From: Lachnospiraceae bacterium
Lineage (GTDB): Bacteria; Bacillota; Clostridia; Lachnospirales; Lachnospiraceae
Assembly (NCBI GenBank): GCA_021199235.1
Contig: JAJQIL010000100.1
Location: 1-61,787, forward strand
Direction: 5' to 3'
Length of the DNA stretch: 61,787 bases
Shown here: positions 1-7,892 of the stretch, one piece after another
How the letters are laid out: the number at the start of each line of letters is the position of its first letter
How positions within the stretch are numbered: position 1 is the stretch's first letter
Notes under the pieces: generated by a model
What the model was told of the DNA's origin: nothing
Databases searched by the model: none
What the model saw: the letters and a program-made list of their open reading frames with translations, nothing else
Made by a program: the position numbers and the translations under genes

Positions 1-38
1 CGATAGAAGAGGGATCAGAACTTATTACAAAAATCAGC

Positions 39-67
39 TTGCATTTATGAATCTATTATGATAAGAT
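39..67 (+). promoter_or_regulatory. Probable promoter of tRNA-Leu
   Basis: TTGCAT at 39-44 and TAAGAT at 62-67 are separated by 17 bp and lie about 47 bp upstream of the tRNA. GATAAT at 65-70 is an alternative -10. The rest of 1-113 shows no gene. Confidence 0.4.
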
Positions 68-113
68 AATCGGCGTGCGATGGGCATTTATCAGATGGTT
101 TGTCGCATGGCAG

Positions 114-195
114 GCCGCTGTGGCGGAATTGGCAGACGCACTTGACTCAAAATCAAGCGGGTAACACCGTGCCGGTTCGAGTCCGGCCAGCGGCA
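114..195 (+). tRNA. tRNA-Leu (anticodon CAA)
   Basis: The acceptor stem pairs GCCGCTG (114-120) with CAGCGGC (188-194), with discriminator A195. The anticodon stem CTTGA/TCAAG encloses loop CTCAAAA, giving anticodon CAA, which reads UUG. A long variable arm (GCGGGTAACACCGT) and the T-arm GGTTCGAGTCC identify a class II leucine tRNA. CCA is not encoded. A T-rich terminator follows immediately, so it looks like a single-gene transcript. Confidence 0.97.
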
Positions 196-202
196 TTACA
201 GA

Positions 203-245
203 AGCCTACTTTTGTAACGATAAACGTTGCAATGGTGGGCTTTTT
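203..245 (+). terminator. Terminator after tRNA-Leu
   Basis: AGCCTAC (203-209) pairs with GTGGGCT (235-241), with one U-G pair. A small inner AACG/CGTT stem lies in the loop, and a T-run follows at 241-245. Confidence 0.55.
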
Positions 246-346
246 CATTTGTAAAACATATCATATTGTTTTTGACTTTCGCTTGATTCTTTGGCATTTT
301 ACAACCTGATCAAATACACGAAGAAGAGAGGACAAAAGCGCTGATG

Positions 347-378
347 AAAAAAAGGCAGATAACCGAAGTTATCTGCCT
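347..378 (-). terminator. Rho-independent terminator of a small leftward transcript
   Basis: A perfect 11-bp stem (353-363 with 368-378) has a 4-nt loop, read as TTCG on the minus strand, and is followed on the minus strand by seven T (complement of 347-353). It closes the transcript predicted to start near 495. Confidence 0.75.
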
Positions 379-413
379 GAAACAACGAAATGGAATAGGT
401 AGGGTGACATTTC

Positions 414-473
414 CTACATCTCTTTAAAGACCACATGGGCGTGACGGCTGCCTGTTCCGTCCTCAGATTCCAT
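414..473 (-). CDS. Possible 19-aa micro-ORF
   Basis: ATG at 473 opens a frame reading MESEDGTGSRHAHVVFKEM and ending in TAG. It sits centrally in the small transcript. The upstream ACGGGTAAAC is at best a weak ribosome site, so translation is uncertain. No homologue was recognised. Confidence 0.25.
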   Translation of the reverse strand: MESEDGTGSRHAHVVFKEM

Positions 474-501
474 TTGTTTAGTTTACCCGTTTCGTATTTT
501 T

Positions 502-529
502 ATTATACTTTATTTATTTGAGATGTCAA
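502..529 (-). promoter_or_regulatory. Consensus sigma-A promoter, leftward
   Basis: On the minus strand TTGACA (524-529) and TATAAT (502-507) are both exact consensus, with a 16-bp spacer. The -35 overlaps the TGA stop (526-528) of the PBECR gene, so this promoter serves a separate downstream transcript. Confidence 0.7.
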
Positions 530-1017
530 TGCTTTTCTTCTCTTAGATTGTTTGATGAAGTATCTGATTTATTCCATGTCCAGGCATGTCCTTTGTCTAT
601 ATAATTTGTTAATTGCGCATCCATTAACGGATACATTGTTCTGTAAGCGAGCTTTCCATCGGCAGATATATGCACTGCAACAGAAACATGAGAGGAAAAT
701 TCTTTTATAAATGAAATACTACTGCTTTTTTTATGTACACTTATATAGTCAGGTTCTTGTATGATGGAGGGTATAGATTCAATGCAATTATAAAATTCAT
801 TATCAGACATGAAATCTTTTTTATGCCGCTCCGTATGCGCAATTCTGTCTTTCCAAAATAATATTTCCGTGTTGGATGATAATATTGGGGAAAGTGAAGG
901 TACTTTCGAAATAAGAAAATCGACGATATCTGGGGGAATGCGTCCAAGCGAGACACATTTTTTACCGTTTTCAAAATCCTTTAGAGAAAAGCCGGTAACA
1001 TCGTAGTCTGCTTGCAA
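526..1017 (-). CDS. PBECR-type (barnase/EndoU/colicin/RelE-like) nuclease domain protein
   Basis: The 163-aa product has no signal peptide or membrane segment. Its middle (about residues 50-130) resembles the phage-Barnase-EndoU-ColicinE5/D-RelE-like nuclease families: FWKDRIAHTERHKKDF, then IESIPSIIQEPDYISV, a beta-rich stretch, and YRTMYPL. Such domains are usually toxins or phage/conjugative effectors cutting RNA; activity here is inferred. The start is TTG at 1015-1017, supported by AGGAGG (1027-1032) with 9-nt spacing. The gene is clearly more AT-rich than its neighbours and close to a tRNA, suggesting transfer. No immunity gene is obvious nearby. The exact family number is not certain. 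Confidence 0.6.
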   Translation of the reverse strand: MQADYDVTGFSLKDFENGKKCVSLGRIPPDIVDFLISKVPSLSPILSSNTEILFWKDRIAHTERHKKDFMSDNEFYNCIESIPSIIQEPDYISVHKKSSSISFIKEFSSHVSVAVHISADGKLAYRTMYPLMDAQLTNYIDKGHAWTWNKSDTSSNNLREEKH

Positions 1018-1182
1018 TGAATGAATCCTCCTGTTTTTTGAAATCCTTTTTGCTTAAAGATATTAACACAAGATTTATAATAAATCAATATAGAAAATCA
1101 AAAAAATGAAGAGGAGGAGAGCAGAATATATAGGATTTCAGTGTCTTGAGGCTTTTTATGATGTAGATTTCCTTTTTTATTA

Positions 1183-1217
1183 GAAGGGTCTTGGAATACA
1201 ATATTCCAAGACCTTTC
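1183..1217. terminator. Long hairpin between two leftward genes
   Basis: GGTCTTGGAATA (1187-1198) pairs perfectly with TATTCCAAGACC (1202-1213), and flanking bases extend the stem to 1183-1217. Neither side has a clean T-run, so it may be a weak terminator for the TPM-like gene ending at 1237, or a processing hairpin. The rest of 1018-1236 shows nothing else. Confidence 0.4.
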
Positions 1218-1236
1218 AGAGTTTTTCACTTGCATT

Positions 1237-2154
1237 TTACATAATCTCATCCGCCGTAGCGTTGAAAATCTCCGTGATCGCATCTCCAGTGTCGGATTCA
1301 GAATACCAGTATTCATCTAGGTAATCCCAGAAAATATCAATGGCGTCTTCATCCATGACGGATTCGATATCATAGCCGCATACATAAGAGAAATAATCCT
1401 GGCTTTCGGTCCGTCCCTCAAAGTAGATGAGAAGGAACGTGCCTTCGTTATCAATGTTATCCTCATACCAGTCCTGTGCGTAATCATCCATTTTGGACTC
1501 AGTGGTGAGAGAGGAGTCGTACGATTTTAAGTAAACGTAAGGCTGCACTCCTGTCGCGTCAAAGAAATCCTCAAGGCTTTCACCGACGGCTTCCGCATCA
1601 TCTACCAGACCTGTTTCATCAAGTACGCAGTTGCTGACGAATATGAGGTCGGTGTCCAGCTTCTCACGTGAGGATTCGGAATGATGCGAACTGTCATGGC
1701 TGTCGTAATCATCCGAAATATTATCCTCATATACGGTTGCAGTATTCGTGTCGTTGCCGTAACGATAAACGATGTTTCCAATCAACCCAAAAACAAGGAT
1801 GATCAGTATAATAAATACCGTCACCAGTGTGCCACAGCCTCCTCCGCGGTAATATCCGCCGCCCCAGTACGGAATAAAACGGAAAAAACCGCGCCGCGGT
1901 CTGCGTGGAGGCGGAGGATTCATCCCTCTGCGCCCTGGACCGCCCATACCACCGGGGCCATTCATGCCTCCACGGCTGCTGCCCATCCCCATACCGCTGC
2001 CGGAGCGGCTGCTTCCTCCAAAGCCTGTGCGGCTTCCGCCGGAGCGGCTGCTCCCTCCGAAGCTGGAATGTCCTCCGCCGGAACGGCTGCCTCCGCCGGA
2101 ATGACCTCCGCCGGAATGACCTCCACCGGAATGTCCGCCACCTGATCTTGCCAT
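1237..2154 (-). CDS. Gly/Ser-rich single-pass membrane protein with TPM-like domain
   Basis: Residues 1-100 are extremely rich in Gly, Ser, Arg and Pro, beginning with repeated SGGGH units. One membrane helix follows at about 107-130 (LVTVFIILIILVFGLIGNIV). An acidic domain at about 165-305 resembles TPM-type domains (VDDAEAVGESLEDFFDATG, DNEGTFLLIYFEGR). TPM-containing proteins are often envelope proteins with unclear or phosphatase/chaperone-like roles; the function here is unknown. Usually the TPM domain precedes the helix and the Gly-rich tail is C-terminal, so this order is reversed. ATG at 2154 has AGGAGGG upstream. It appears to be a one-gene unit. Confidence 0.65.
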   Translation of the reverse strand: MARSGGGHSGGGHSGGGHSGGGSRSGGGHSSFGGSSRSGGSRTGFGGSSRSGSGMGMGSSRGGMNGPGGMGGPGRRGMNPPPPRRPRRGFFRFIPYWGGGYYRGGGCGTLVTVFIILIILVFGLIGNIVYRYGNDTNTATVYEDNISDDYDSHDSSHHSESSREKLDTDLIFVSNCVLDETGLVDDAEAVGESLEDFFDATGVQPYVYLKSYDSSLTTESKMDDYAQDWYEDNIDNEGTFLLIYFEGRTESQDYFSYVCGYDIESVMDEDAIDIFWDYLDEYWYSESDTGDAITEIFNATADEIM

Positions 2155-2311
2155 ATCTTTACCCTCCTGATGAAGTTTTATTATTCTTTTGCCATTAAGA
2201 TCATGAGATTGATCCTGTCATGCATATTTGTATGCAGACCGATGTTTTCCTGCCTGAATTTGTTCAGACTATATTCCCGGAAATATGCCGGAATGCATTT
2301 ACGTATCGCTG

Positions 2312-3076
2312 CTATTTCGCTTTATACGGCGCGTCGATCGGATAGCCGCCGCGCAGCTTCTGCATGCCGCGTGTGAGCGCATCTTTTGAATTCTTCCAGT
2401 CGGCATCGCGGTTGCGGTAGTCGAATTTGTCGACGAGCCAGGAGATGTCCTCCTCAATGCGCGCAAAATTCTTTTCCATCACTTCAAACACGGCCGGGTA
2501 AAATTCGTTTCGCTCTTTTTCGTTCAGATACCGGTCGGCTGCCTCGCAGAGGATGCCGAAATGGTGCAGGCAGAAGCCCTTGCCGTTCAGAATTTTTTCC
2601 TTAAAAGCGGTGTCCTGACGGTAGAGATAGAAAAAGGTCTCTATGTAGCGCTCGAAAGTCGGCTTTATCGTATTACAGATGTAACAGCTGCAGTCTTTTT
2701 GGGCCGTCCATCCGGCAATGGAGTTTTTCTCTCCGCCTGAGCTCTGACGGCGGATCAGGCTGAATTTCTGTGACTTGCCGGGAGTAAAGGAGGCAAACTG
2801 CTCGTGCATTTCTTTCATGAGGCGCTGATAGTGCGTTTTCATGATCAGGGAATTTCCCAGTGTGTTGCCGTAGTCATACATTTTTTTCAGATGCTCCCGG
2901 CAGAAACCGATCTGATCTGTCTGCTCACGGATGTCGCTCTCCATATAGGAGGAACCGCTTCCGATGGTAAAATCAAGCGCGTCCTGTTCCAGCTTGCGCT
3001 CGATAAAGCAGAACGGGCATTCGTCGTTTTCATTGACCGCGTCGTTAAGCGGGATGGTATAGAGCTTTTCTTTCAT
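2312..3076 (-). CDS. DUF6062 family protein
   Basis: This 254-aa soluble protein carries four Cys/His clusters: CPFC near residue 20, CREH near 60, CYIC near 130 and CLHH near 170. Their spacing suggests structural zinc binding. The pattern fits the DUF6062 family, common in Lachnospiraceae and without an assigned function. It is transcribed away from the VanX-like gene, with a 232-bp divergent gap. ATG at 3076 follows AGAGGTACCGTC on the minus strand, a modest ribosome site. Confidence 0.75.
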   Translation of the reverse strand: MKEKLYTIPLNDAVNENDECPFCFIERKLEQDALDFTIGSGSSYMESDIREQTDQIGFCREHLKKMYDYGNTLGNSLIMKTHYQRLMKEMHEQFASFTPGKSQKFSLIRRQSSGGEKNSIAGWTAQKDCSCYICNTIKPTFERYIETFFYLYRQDTAFKEKILNGKGFCLHHFGILCEAADRYLNEKERNEFYPAVFEVMEKNFARIEEDISWLVDKFDYRNRDADWKNSKDALTRGMQKLRGGYPIDAPYKAK

Positions 3077-3200
3077 GACGGTACCTCTTTTCCTTTTGCA
3101 ATCAGTTTACCATTTTTTTCGCCTGCCGTACAGCTGAAAATTGCTGCACAGCCAAAATATTAAGCCGAAAAATTTAAAATCCGACTTGCGTTTATTACAA

Positions 3201-3229
3201 TTGAAAAACAAAATAGATTCTGCTATACT
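3201..3229 (+). promoter_or_regulatory. Promoter of the first SH3-VanX-like gene
   Basis: TTGAAA (3201-3206) and TATACT (3224-3229) have a 17-bp spacer. Transcription from about 3237 would place the 19-bp repeat at 3253-3271 in the untranslated leader. Confidence 0.6.
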
Positions 3230-3252
3230 CGAACTTAAATAAAAATGGGTAT

Positions 3253-3271
3253 CTGTGAAGGTACTGAACAG
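3253..3271 (+). repeat. 19-bp repeat module in 5' leader
   Basis: CTGTGAAGGTACTGAACAG here is an exact reverse complement of 18330-18348, part of the hairpin array upstream of another secreted-protein gene. CTGT/ACAG can pair across an 11-nt loop. Confidence 0.7.
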
Positions 3272-3308
3272 CTACGGGAAATGGAAAAGAAGGGAGGCGG
3301 TGAGCATC

Positions 3309-4736
3309 ATGAAAAAGTTTTTTTGCTTTTGTTCATTGATTATTCTTCTTTTTGTGCTCTGCATCCGGATTTCGCCGGACGATTATATTCTTTCGATTGA
3401 AAATGCCGATGGCACGGTAAGAAACTATACGGAGCTGGAATACTTTGGCTCATCCGGCTCCGGGGTACAGGATACGGATTCCACCGAAGAAGGTATTTCG
3501 GCAAATGCGGATGAGGGCTCCGGAACCGGTGAGGATGCCGCAGGAGCGAACGCGGGAGAAGACAACGGAAGCGGTGCAGATTCTTCTGTAACAGGATCAG
3601 ACGGAACGGGAACAGATTCCGATGATGAGGATACAGACGGGCAGCTTTCGGCTGACGCGGAGGACGGAGTAAACAGCGAAGAGACAGAAAACACCGATAC
3701 TCCTGTGGATGGCTTTGAATCCTACATAACGGCAGACTTTTTTGAAATGGATGTGCCCGGATCGACGGGGTGGACGAGCACCAGCCTGACACTGCGCCAG
3801 GAGGCGGACGTCTCTTCCGCTTCGGTTCAGACACTGGCGGCGGGCACGGCTTTCCGGATTGAGGAGGAGACCGGAGACTGGTGGTATGTGACGCTGCAGG
3901 ACGGGACGGCCGGGTATGTGCAGCACAGCTACTGCATGATCAACCTTCCGGACGTTCTGCCTTTGATGGAATATGATATTACAAACTCGTATGATTCGAT
4001 CTTCAAGTCCTCCGGGTATGAGATTGAAGGTGTGACAGGGCAGAAGCTGTATTCTGCCGGTTCTTTGGAGACGGAAGGAAAAGTGTGGAATGAGAGACTC
4101 GGCAGATATGAGTATCTGGCTCCGGCCATGTATTCATTTGCAAAAAAGATTGCCGCTGCACAATACAACGCATATACGTCTACAGGCGGCAGATATACGC
4201 TGAAGGTTTATGATTCCTACCGGCCGCATTCCATCACCATCAAGGTGGCTTCCGCACTGGAATCTCTGTATAACAGTAATTCTGTCGTACGGGAGAATAT
4301 TGATTACAGTACGACGATTGCCGGAAGTGTGTATACCTGGGGAACAGGGTGGTTTCTGGCGCAGTCGCTTTCCACGCACAACACCGGCTCTGCAATTGAT
4401 GTAACGCTCTGTGAGTATGATGATGACAGCGGAGAGTATAAAGAGCTTTATATGCAGACAGATATGCACGAACTCAGCACAGCGGCAGTCAAGTATTATT
4501 CTCCGAATAGTGAGAAGATTCCGAATAATTACGATGCCGGAATGAATGAGAATTCGATCCTGCTGGATACTGTATTTATCGGCGGCGACTATGGATCGTA
4601 TTCGTTTATCGATACCGGTCTGACCACGCTCGCCAGTGAGTGGTGGCATTTTCAGGACAATGATACACACAGCCGGGTAAGGTCCTATGCTTCTTCCGGG
4701 TGTGATTTTCAGGTCACAGAGTGCTTAAGCAGATAG
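3309..4736 (+). CDS. Secreted SH3-domain, VanX-like (M15) D,D-dipeptidase/carboxypeptidase
   Basis: A signal/anchor helix (FCFCSLIILLFVLCI) is followed by a long acidic Ser/Thr/Gly linker to about residue 130. A bacterial SH3 domain follows at about 140-205, then a VanX/VanY-type M15 peptidase domain. The expected zinc ligands H357 and D364 lie in STHNTGSAID, and E444/H447 in EWWHF; DSYRP is also present. Such enzymes cleave D-Ala-containing muropeptides. With no vanH/vanA/vanRS nearby, wall remodelling is likelier than glycopeptide resistance. I chose ATG 3309 after GGGAGG; GTG 3255 would add 18 residues but lacks a well-placed ribosome site. A paralogue lies at 8585. Confidence 0.85.
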   Translation: MKKFFCFCSLIILLFVLCIRISPDDYILSIENADGTVRNYTELEYFGSSGSGVQDTDSTEEGISANADEGSGTGEDAAGANAGEDNGSGADSSVTGSDGTGTDSDDEDTDGQLSADAEDGVNSEETENTDTPVDGFESYITADFFEMDVPGSTGWTSTSLTLRQEADVSSASVQTLAAGTAFRIEEETGDWWYVTLQDGTAGYVQHSYCMINLPDVLPLMEYDITNSYDSIFKSSGYEIEGVTGQKLYSAGSLETEGKVWNERLGRYEYLAPAMYSFAKKIAAAQYNAYTSTGGRYTLKVYDSYRPHSITIKVASALESLYNSNSVVRENIDYSTTIAGSVYTWGTGWFLAQSLSTHNTGSAIDVTLCEYDDDSGEYKELYMQTDMHELSTAAVKYYSPNSEKIPNNYDAGMNENSILLDTVFIGGDYGSYSFIDTGLTTLASEWWHFQDNDTHSRVRSYASSGCDFQVTECLSR

Positions 4737-4750
4737 AGAGAAGGTGTGCG

Positions 4751-5248
4751 ATGAAGTGCAATGAAGCCAGGCGCATGGTAGTGCCTTTTGTAAAAAAAGA
4801 ACTGTCAGAGCGGGAGATGGAGCGCTTTCTTGCACACGTGGAATCCTGTCCGGACTGCATGGATGAACTGGATTTTTATTTTATGGTTTACAATGCCCTG
4901 GACGTCATGGATTCCGGGGAGCGCCATGAATATGATTTCAAAAAAATGCTGGAAGAGGAGATGCGTGCCTCCCGACATGCCGTCTGGAAAAGAAAAGCGG
5001 CGAATGCCTCACGCTTTGTGCTGCTGTTTTCTGCTGAAGTGCTGCTGCTTTTGTGTCTGTTTGTTGGGGTGCGGATGAAACAGGGGGCGGTCGGAGACAA
5101 CATTTTTGAGCGGGCGCTTCTGCGCATGCACATAGAGCAGATGTATTCCGCGGAGGATGCTTTGTCGGAAACGGAGACTACAGCAGGAAATGCGCTTAGT
5201 GAGACGGATACAGGCGTGACAGGAGGAGAACAGAATGCCGGAGAATAA
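4751..5248 (+). CDS. Zinc-finger anti-sigma-like membrane protein
   Basis: This 165-aa protein starts with a putative zf-HC2 zinc finger (C3, H29, C33, C36; HVESCPDC). A cytoplasmic segment, one membrane helix at about 89-108 (LLFSAEVLLLLCLFVGV) and a short Ser/Thr-rich outer tail follow. This is the architecture of anti-sigma factors that hold ECF sigma factors at the membrane. No sigma factor gene is adjacent, so the partner is unknown. ATG 4751 follows AGAAGG, 14 bp after the VanX-like gene, and the end overlaps polA by 14 nt, so the three are probably cotranscribed. Confidence 0.65.
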   Translation: MKCNEARRMVVPFVKKELSEREMERFLAHVESCPDCMDELDFYFMVYNALDVMDSGERHEYDFKKMLEEEMRASRHAVWKRKAANASRFVLLFSAEVLLLLCLFVGVRMKQGAVGDNIFERALLRMHIEQMYSAEDALSETETTAGNALSETDTGVTGGEQNAGE

Positions 5249-7892
5249 AGAAAAGATTGTACTGATTGACGGCCACAGCATTTTGAACCGGGCTTTTTAC
5301 GGACTGCCGGATCTGACGAACAGTGAGGGGCTGCATACGAATGCGGTCTATGGATTTCTGAATATCGTGCTGAAGGTATTTGAGGAGGAACAGGCTTCTT
5401 ATGCGGCGGTGGCGTTTGACCGGAAGGAGCCGACGTTCCGCCATAAAATGTATGCGGAGTATAAGGGCACGCGCAAGCCGATGCCGCAGGAGCTTCATGA
5501 GCAGGTGCCGCTGATGAAGGACATGCTGCGGGCGATGGGGGTTCCGGTGCTGGAGCTTCCGGGATACGAGGCAGACGATATTCTGGGAACCGTGTCCAGA
5601 CAGATGGAGGAACAGGGGCTTTCTGTGACGATCCTTTCCGGCGACCGTGACCTGCTGCAGCTTGCGACGGATGCAATCCTCGTCCGGATTCCGAAGACGC
5701 GCATGACCGGCACGGAGATCGAGGATTATTACGCAAAGGACGTAAAGGAGCGCTATCAGGTCACACCAACGGAGTTCATTGATGTGAAAGCACTGATGGG
5801 CGACGCTTCGGATAATATTCCAGGCGTACCGTCGATCGGAGAAAAAACGGCGACGAAGATCATTACGGAGTTTGGCTCGATTGAAAATGCTTTTGCGCAT
5901 CTCGATGAGGTGACGCCGACCCGTGCGCGCAATGCACTGAAGGAGCATTATGATCTGGCGCAGATGAGCAAGACGCTTGCTACAATTGACCTTCATGCTC
6001 CGGTGGAGCTGAAAAAAGAGGATGCCGCGCCTGGCAACCTGTACACGGCGGAGGCACTGCAGCTCTGCCGCAGGCTGGAGTTCAAAAATCTGCTTGGCCG
6101 TTTCCATGTGGAAGAGGAACAGAAGCCGCAGGAGGAGTCGCATCAGATCATCCGGGAGTTTATCGATGCCGAGGAACTGTTTGCCCGGCTTTCCGGTGAT
6201 GTGATCGCGTTTTATATTCCGGCCGATGCATTGAGGGAAGGTATTTTTCCGGGCATCGTCCTGTGCGGCTCCGATGATACCGCATATTTTCTGGAATGTC
6301 AGGGCTTTCTGACACAGGAATACCTGTGTGATAAGCTCTCGGAACTGATCGGGGAGAGTGCGCGTGCAGTCACGCTGCATCTGAAAGAACAGCTGCCATT
6401 CCTGTCGGTTCCCATGGAGCATCAGGGACGTCTATTTGACACTGCGATCGCTGCTTATCTTGTGAATCCGCTGAAGGACAGCTATGACAGTCAGGACATT
6501 GCAAAAGAATATCTGGACAGGATCATCCCATCCCGCGCGGAGCTTTTTGGAAAGGATTCTCCGGCAAAAGCATTTGCGGAAAAACCGGATGAATTTGTAT
6601 CCTTTGTCTGCCGCCTTGCGCTGGTCCTTAAGCAGGCATATCCTGTGATGGCGGAAAAGCTGGAAAACATGGGCATGAAATCCCTGTTTGAAGAGATCGA
6701 GATGCCTCTTGCATTCACCCTGGCCGATATGGAACGGGAGGGCATTCGCGTACAGGCACAGGAACTGAAAAACTACGGCGAGCAGCTGGTCGGACGCATC
6801 GGGGAGCTGGAAGCCTCCATCTATGAACAGGCCGGGGAGGCATTTAATATCAATTCGCCCAAACAGCTCGGCACGATTTTATTTGAAAAGCTGCAGCTTC
6901 CGCACGGTAAAAAGACGAAGACCGGCTATTCCACAGCCGCCAATGTACTGGAAGGGCTGGCAGAGGAATACCCGATCGTCTCGGATATTCTCGAATACCG
7001 TCAGCTGACGAAGCTCAAATCGACCTATGCGGACGGGCTGGCGAATTTTATAGCGGACGATGGCCGGATCCACGGGAAATTCCATCAGACGATCACGGCG
7101 ACCGGCCGCATCAGCAGTACGGATCCGAACCTTCAGAATATCCCGATCCGCATGGAGCTTGGGCGGCTGATCCGCAAGGTGTTCGTGCCGGACGACGGGT
7201 ACGTATTTCTTGACGCGGATTATTCGCAGATTGAGCTCCGCGTGCTGGCTCATTTTTCCAATGACGAGGATCTGATCCAGGCTTACAGGGAAGCGCAGGA
7301 TATTCATACCGCCACGGCCTCAAAGGTCTTCCATGTTGCGCCGGAGGATGTGACGCCGCAGCTTCGCCGCAACGCCAAGGCGGTGAACTTTGGTATTGTT
7401 TATGGCATCAGCTCCTTCGGACTGAGCCAGAACTTAAGCATCACGCGCAGGGAAGCGCAGGAATATATCGAACAGTATTTTAAGACCTATCCGGGCATCA
7501 AACGGTTCCTGGATCAGGCCGTGGAGGACGCGAAGAAAAATGGTTATGTGACGACGATGTTTGGCCGCCGCCGTCCGATGCCGGAGCTGCAGTCGTCGAA
7601 TTTCATGCAGCGCTCTTTCGGCGAACGTGTAGCCATGAACGCGCCGATCCAGGGCACAGCAGCAGATATCATCAAGATCGCGATGAACCGCGTCAATACC
7701 TCTTTGCGCAGCCGCAATATGAAGTCCCGCCTGATCCTGCAGGTGCATGATGAGCTGCTGGTCGAGACCGCCATCGAAGAACTCGATGAAGTGCGCGATC
7801 TCATGGTGAAGGAAATGCAGAATGCCGCGTCGCTTCGTGTGAAGCTGGAGGTGGACATCCATGACGGAAAGAACTGGTATGAGGCAAAGTGA
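5235..7892 (+). CDS. polA: DNA polymerase I
   Basis: The 885-aa product carries an N-terminal 5'-3' exonuclease domain (IVLIDGHSILNRAFYG; GYEADDILGT; LMGDASDNIPGVPSIG). A central region (about 300-480) follows in which the acidic 3'-5' exonuclease residues are not recognisable, so proofreading is probably absent. The C-terminal polymerase domain has motif A DADYSQIELRVLAHFS, motif B RRNAKAVNFGIVYG and motif C QVHDELLVE. It acts in Okazaki fragment maturation and repair synthesis. ATG 5235 follows AGGAGGAGAACAG. The 3' end overlaps coaE by 32 nt, implying coupled expression. Confidence 0.97.
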   Translation: MPENKEKIVLIDGHSILNRAFYGLPDLTNSEGLHTNAVYGFLNIVLKVFEEEQASYAAVAFDRKEPTFRHKMYAEYKGTRKPMPQELHEQVPLMKDMLRAMGVPVLELPGYEADDILGTVSRQMEEQGLSVTILSGDRDLLQLATDAILVRIPKTRMTGTEIEDYYAKDVKERYQVTPTEFIDVKALMGDASDNIPGVPSIGEKTATKIITEFGSIENAFAHLDEVTPTRARNALKEHYDLAQMSKTLATIDLHAPVELKKEDAAPGNLYTAEALQLCRRLEFKNLLGRFHVEEEQKPQEESHQIIREFIDAEELFARLSGDVIAFYIPADALREGIFPGIVLCGSDDTAYFLECQGFLTQEYLCDKLSELIGESARAVTLHLKEQLPFLSVPMEHQGRLFDTAIAAYLVNPLKDSYDSQDIAKEYLDRIIPSRAELFGKDSPAKAFAEKPDEFVSFVCRLALVLKQAYPVMAEKLENMGMKSLFEEIEMPLAFTLADMEREGIRVQAQELKNYGEQLVGRIGELEASIYEQAGEAFNINSPKQLGTILFEKLQLPHGKKTKTGYSTAANVLEGLAEEYPIVSDILEYRQLTKLKSTYADGLANFIADDGRIHGKFHQTITATGRISSTDPNLQNIPIRMELGRLIRKVFVPDDGYVFLDADYSQIELRVLAHFSNDEDLIQAYREAQDIHTATASKVFHVAPEDVTPQLRRNAKAVNFGIVYGISSFGLSQNLSITRREAQEYIEQYFKTYPGIKRFLDQAVEDAKKNGYVTTMFGRRRPMPELQSSNFMQRSFGERVAMNAPIQGTAADIIKIAMNRVNTSLRSRNMKSRLILQVHDELLVETAIEELDEVRDLMVKEMQNAASLRVKLEVDIHDGKNWYEAK

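Larger units (their letters stand above)
347..495 (-). ncRNA. Candidate ~150-nt transcript with its own promoter and terminator
   Basis: A consensus promoter at 502-529 and a strong intrinsic terminator at 347-378 bracket about 150 nt with no long gene. The transcript could be a small RNA or a carrier of the 19-codon frame at 414-473. No known RNA family was recognised. It lies just downstream of the PBECR nuclease gene, whose stop codon overlaps the -35 box. Confidence 0.45.

Noticed and set aside
30-113. End of a gene upstream of the tRNA
   Set aside because: All frames are short and stop-rich, and promoter-like boxes fit the region better.
100-309. 69-codon frame over the tRNA
   Set aside because: It runs through tRNA-Leu and its terminator and has no ribosome site or family signal.
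5196-6422. 408-codon antisense frame inside polA
   Set aside because: Opposite to well-conserved exonuclease motifs; no ribosome site or family.
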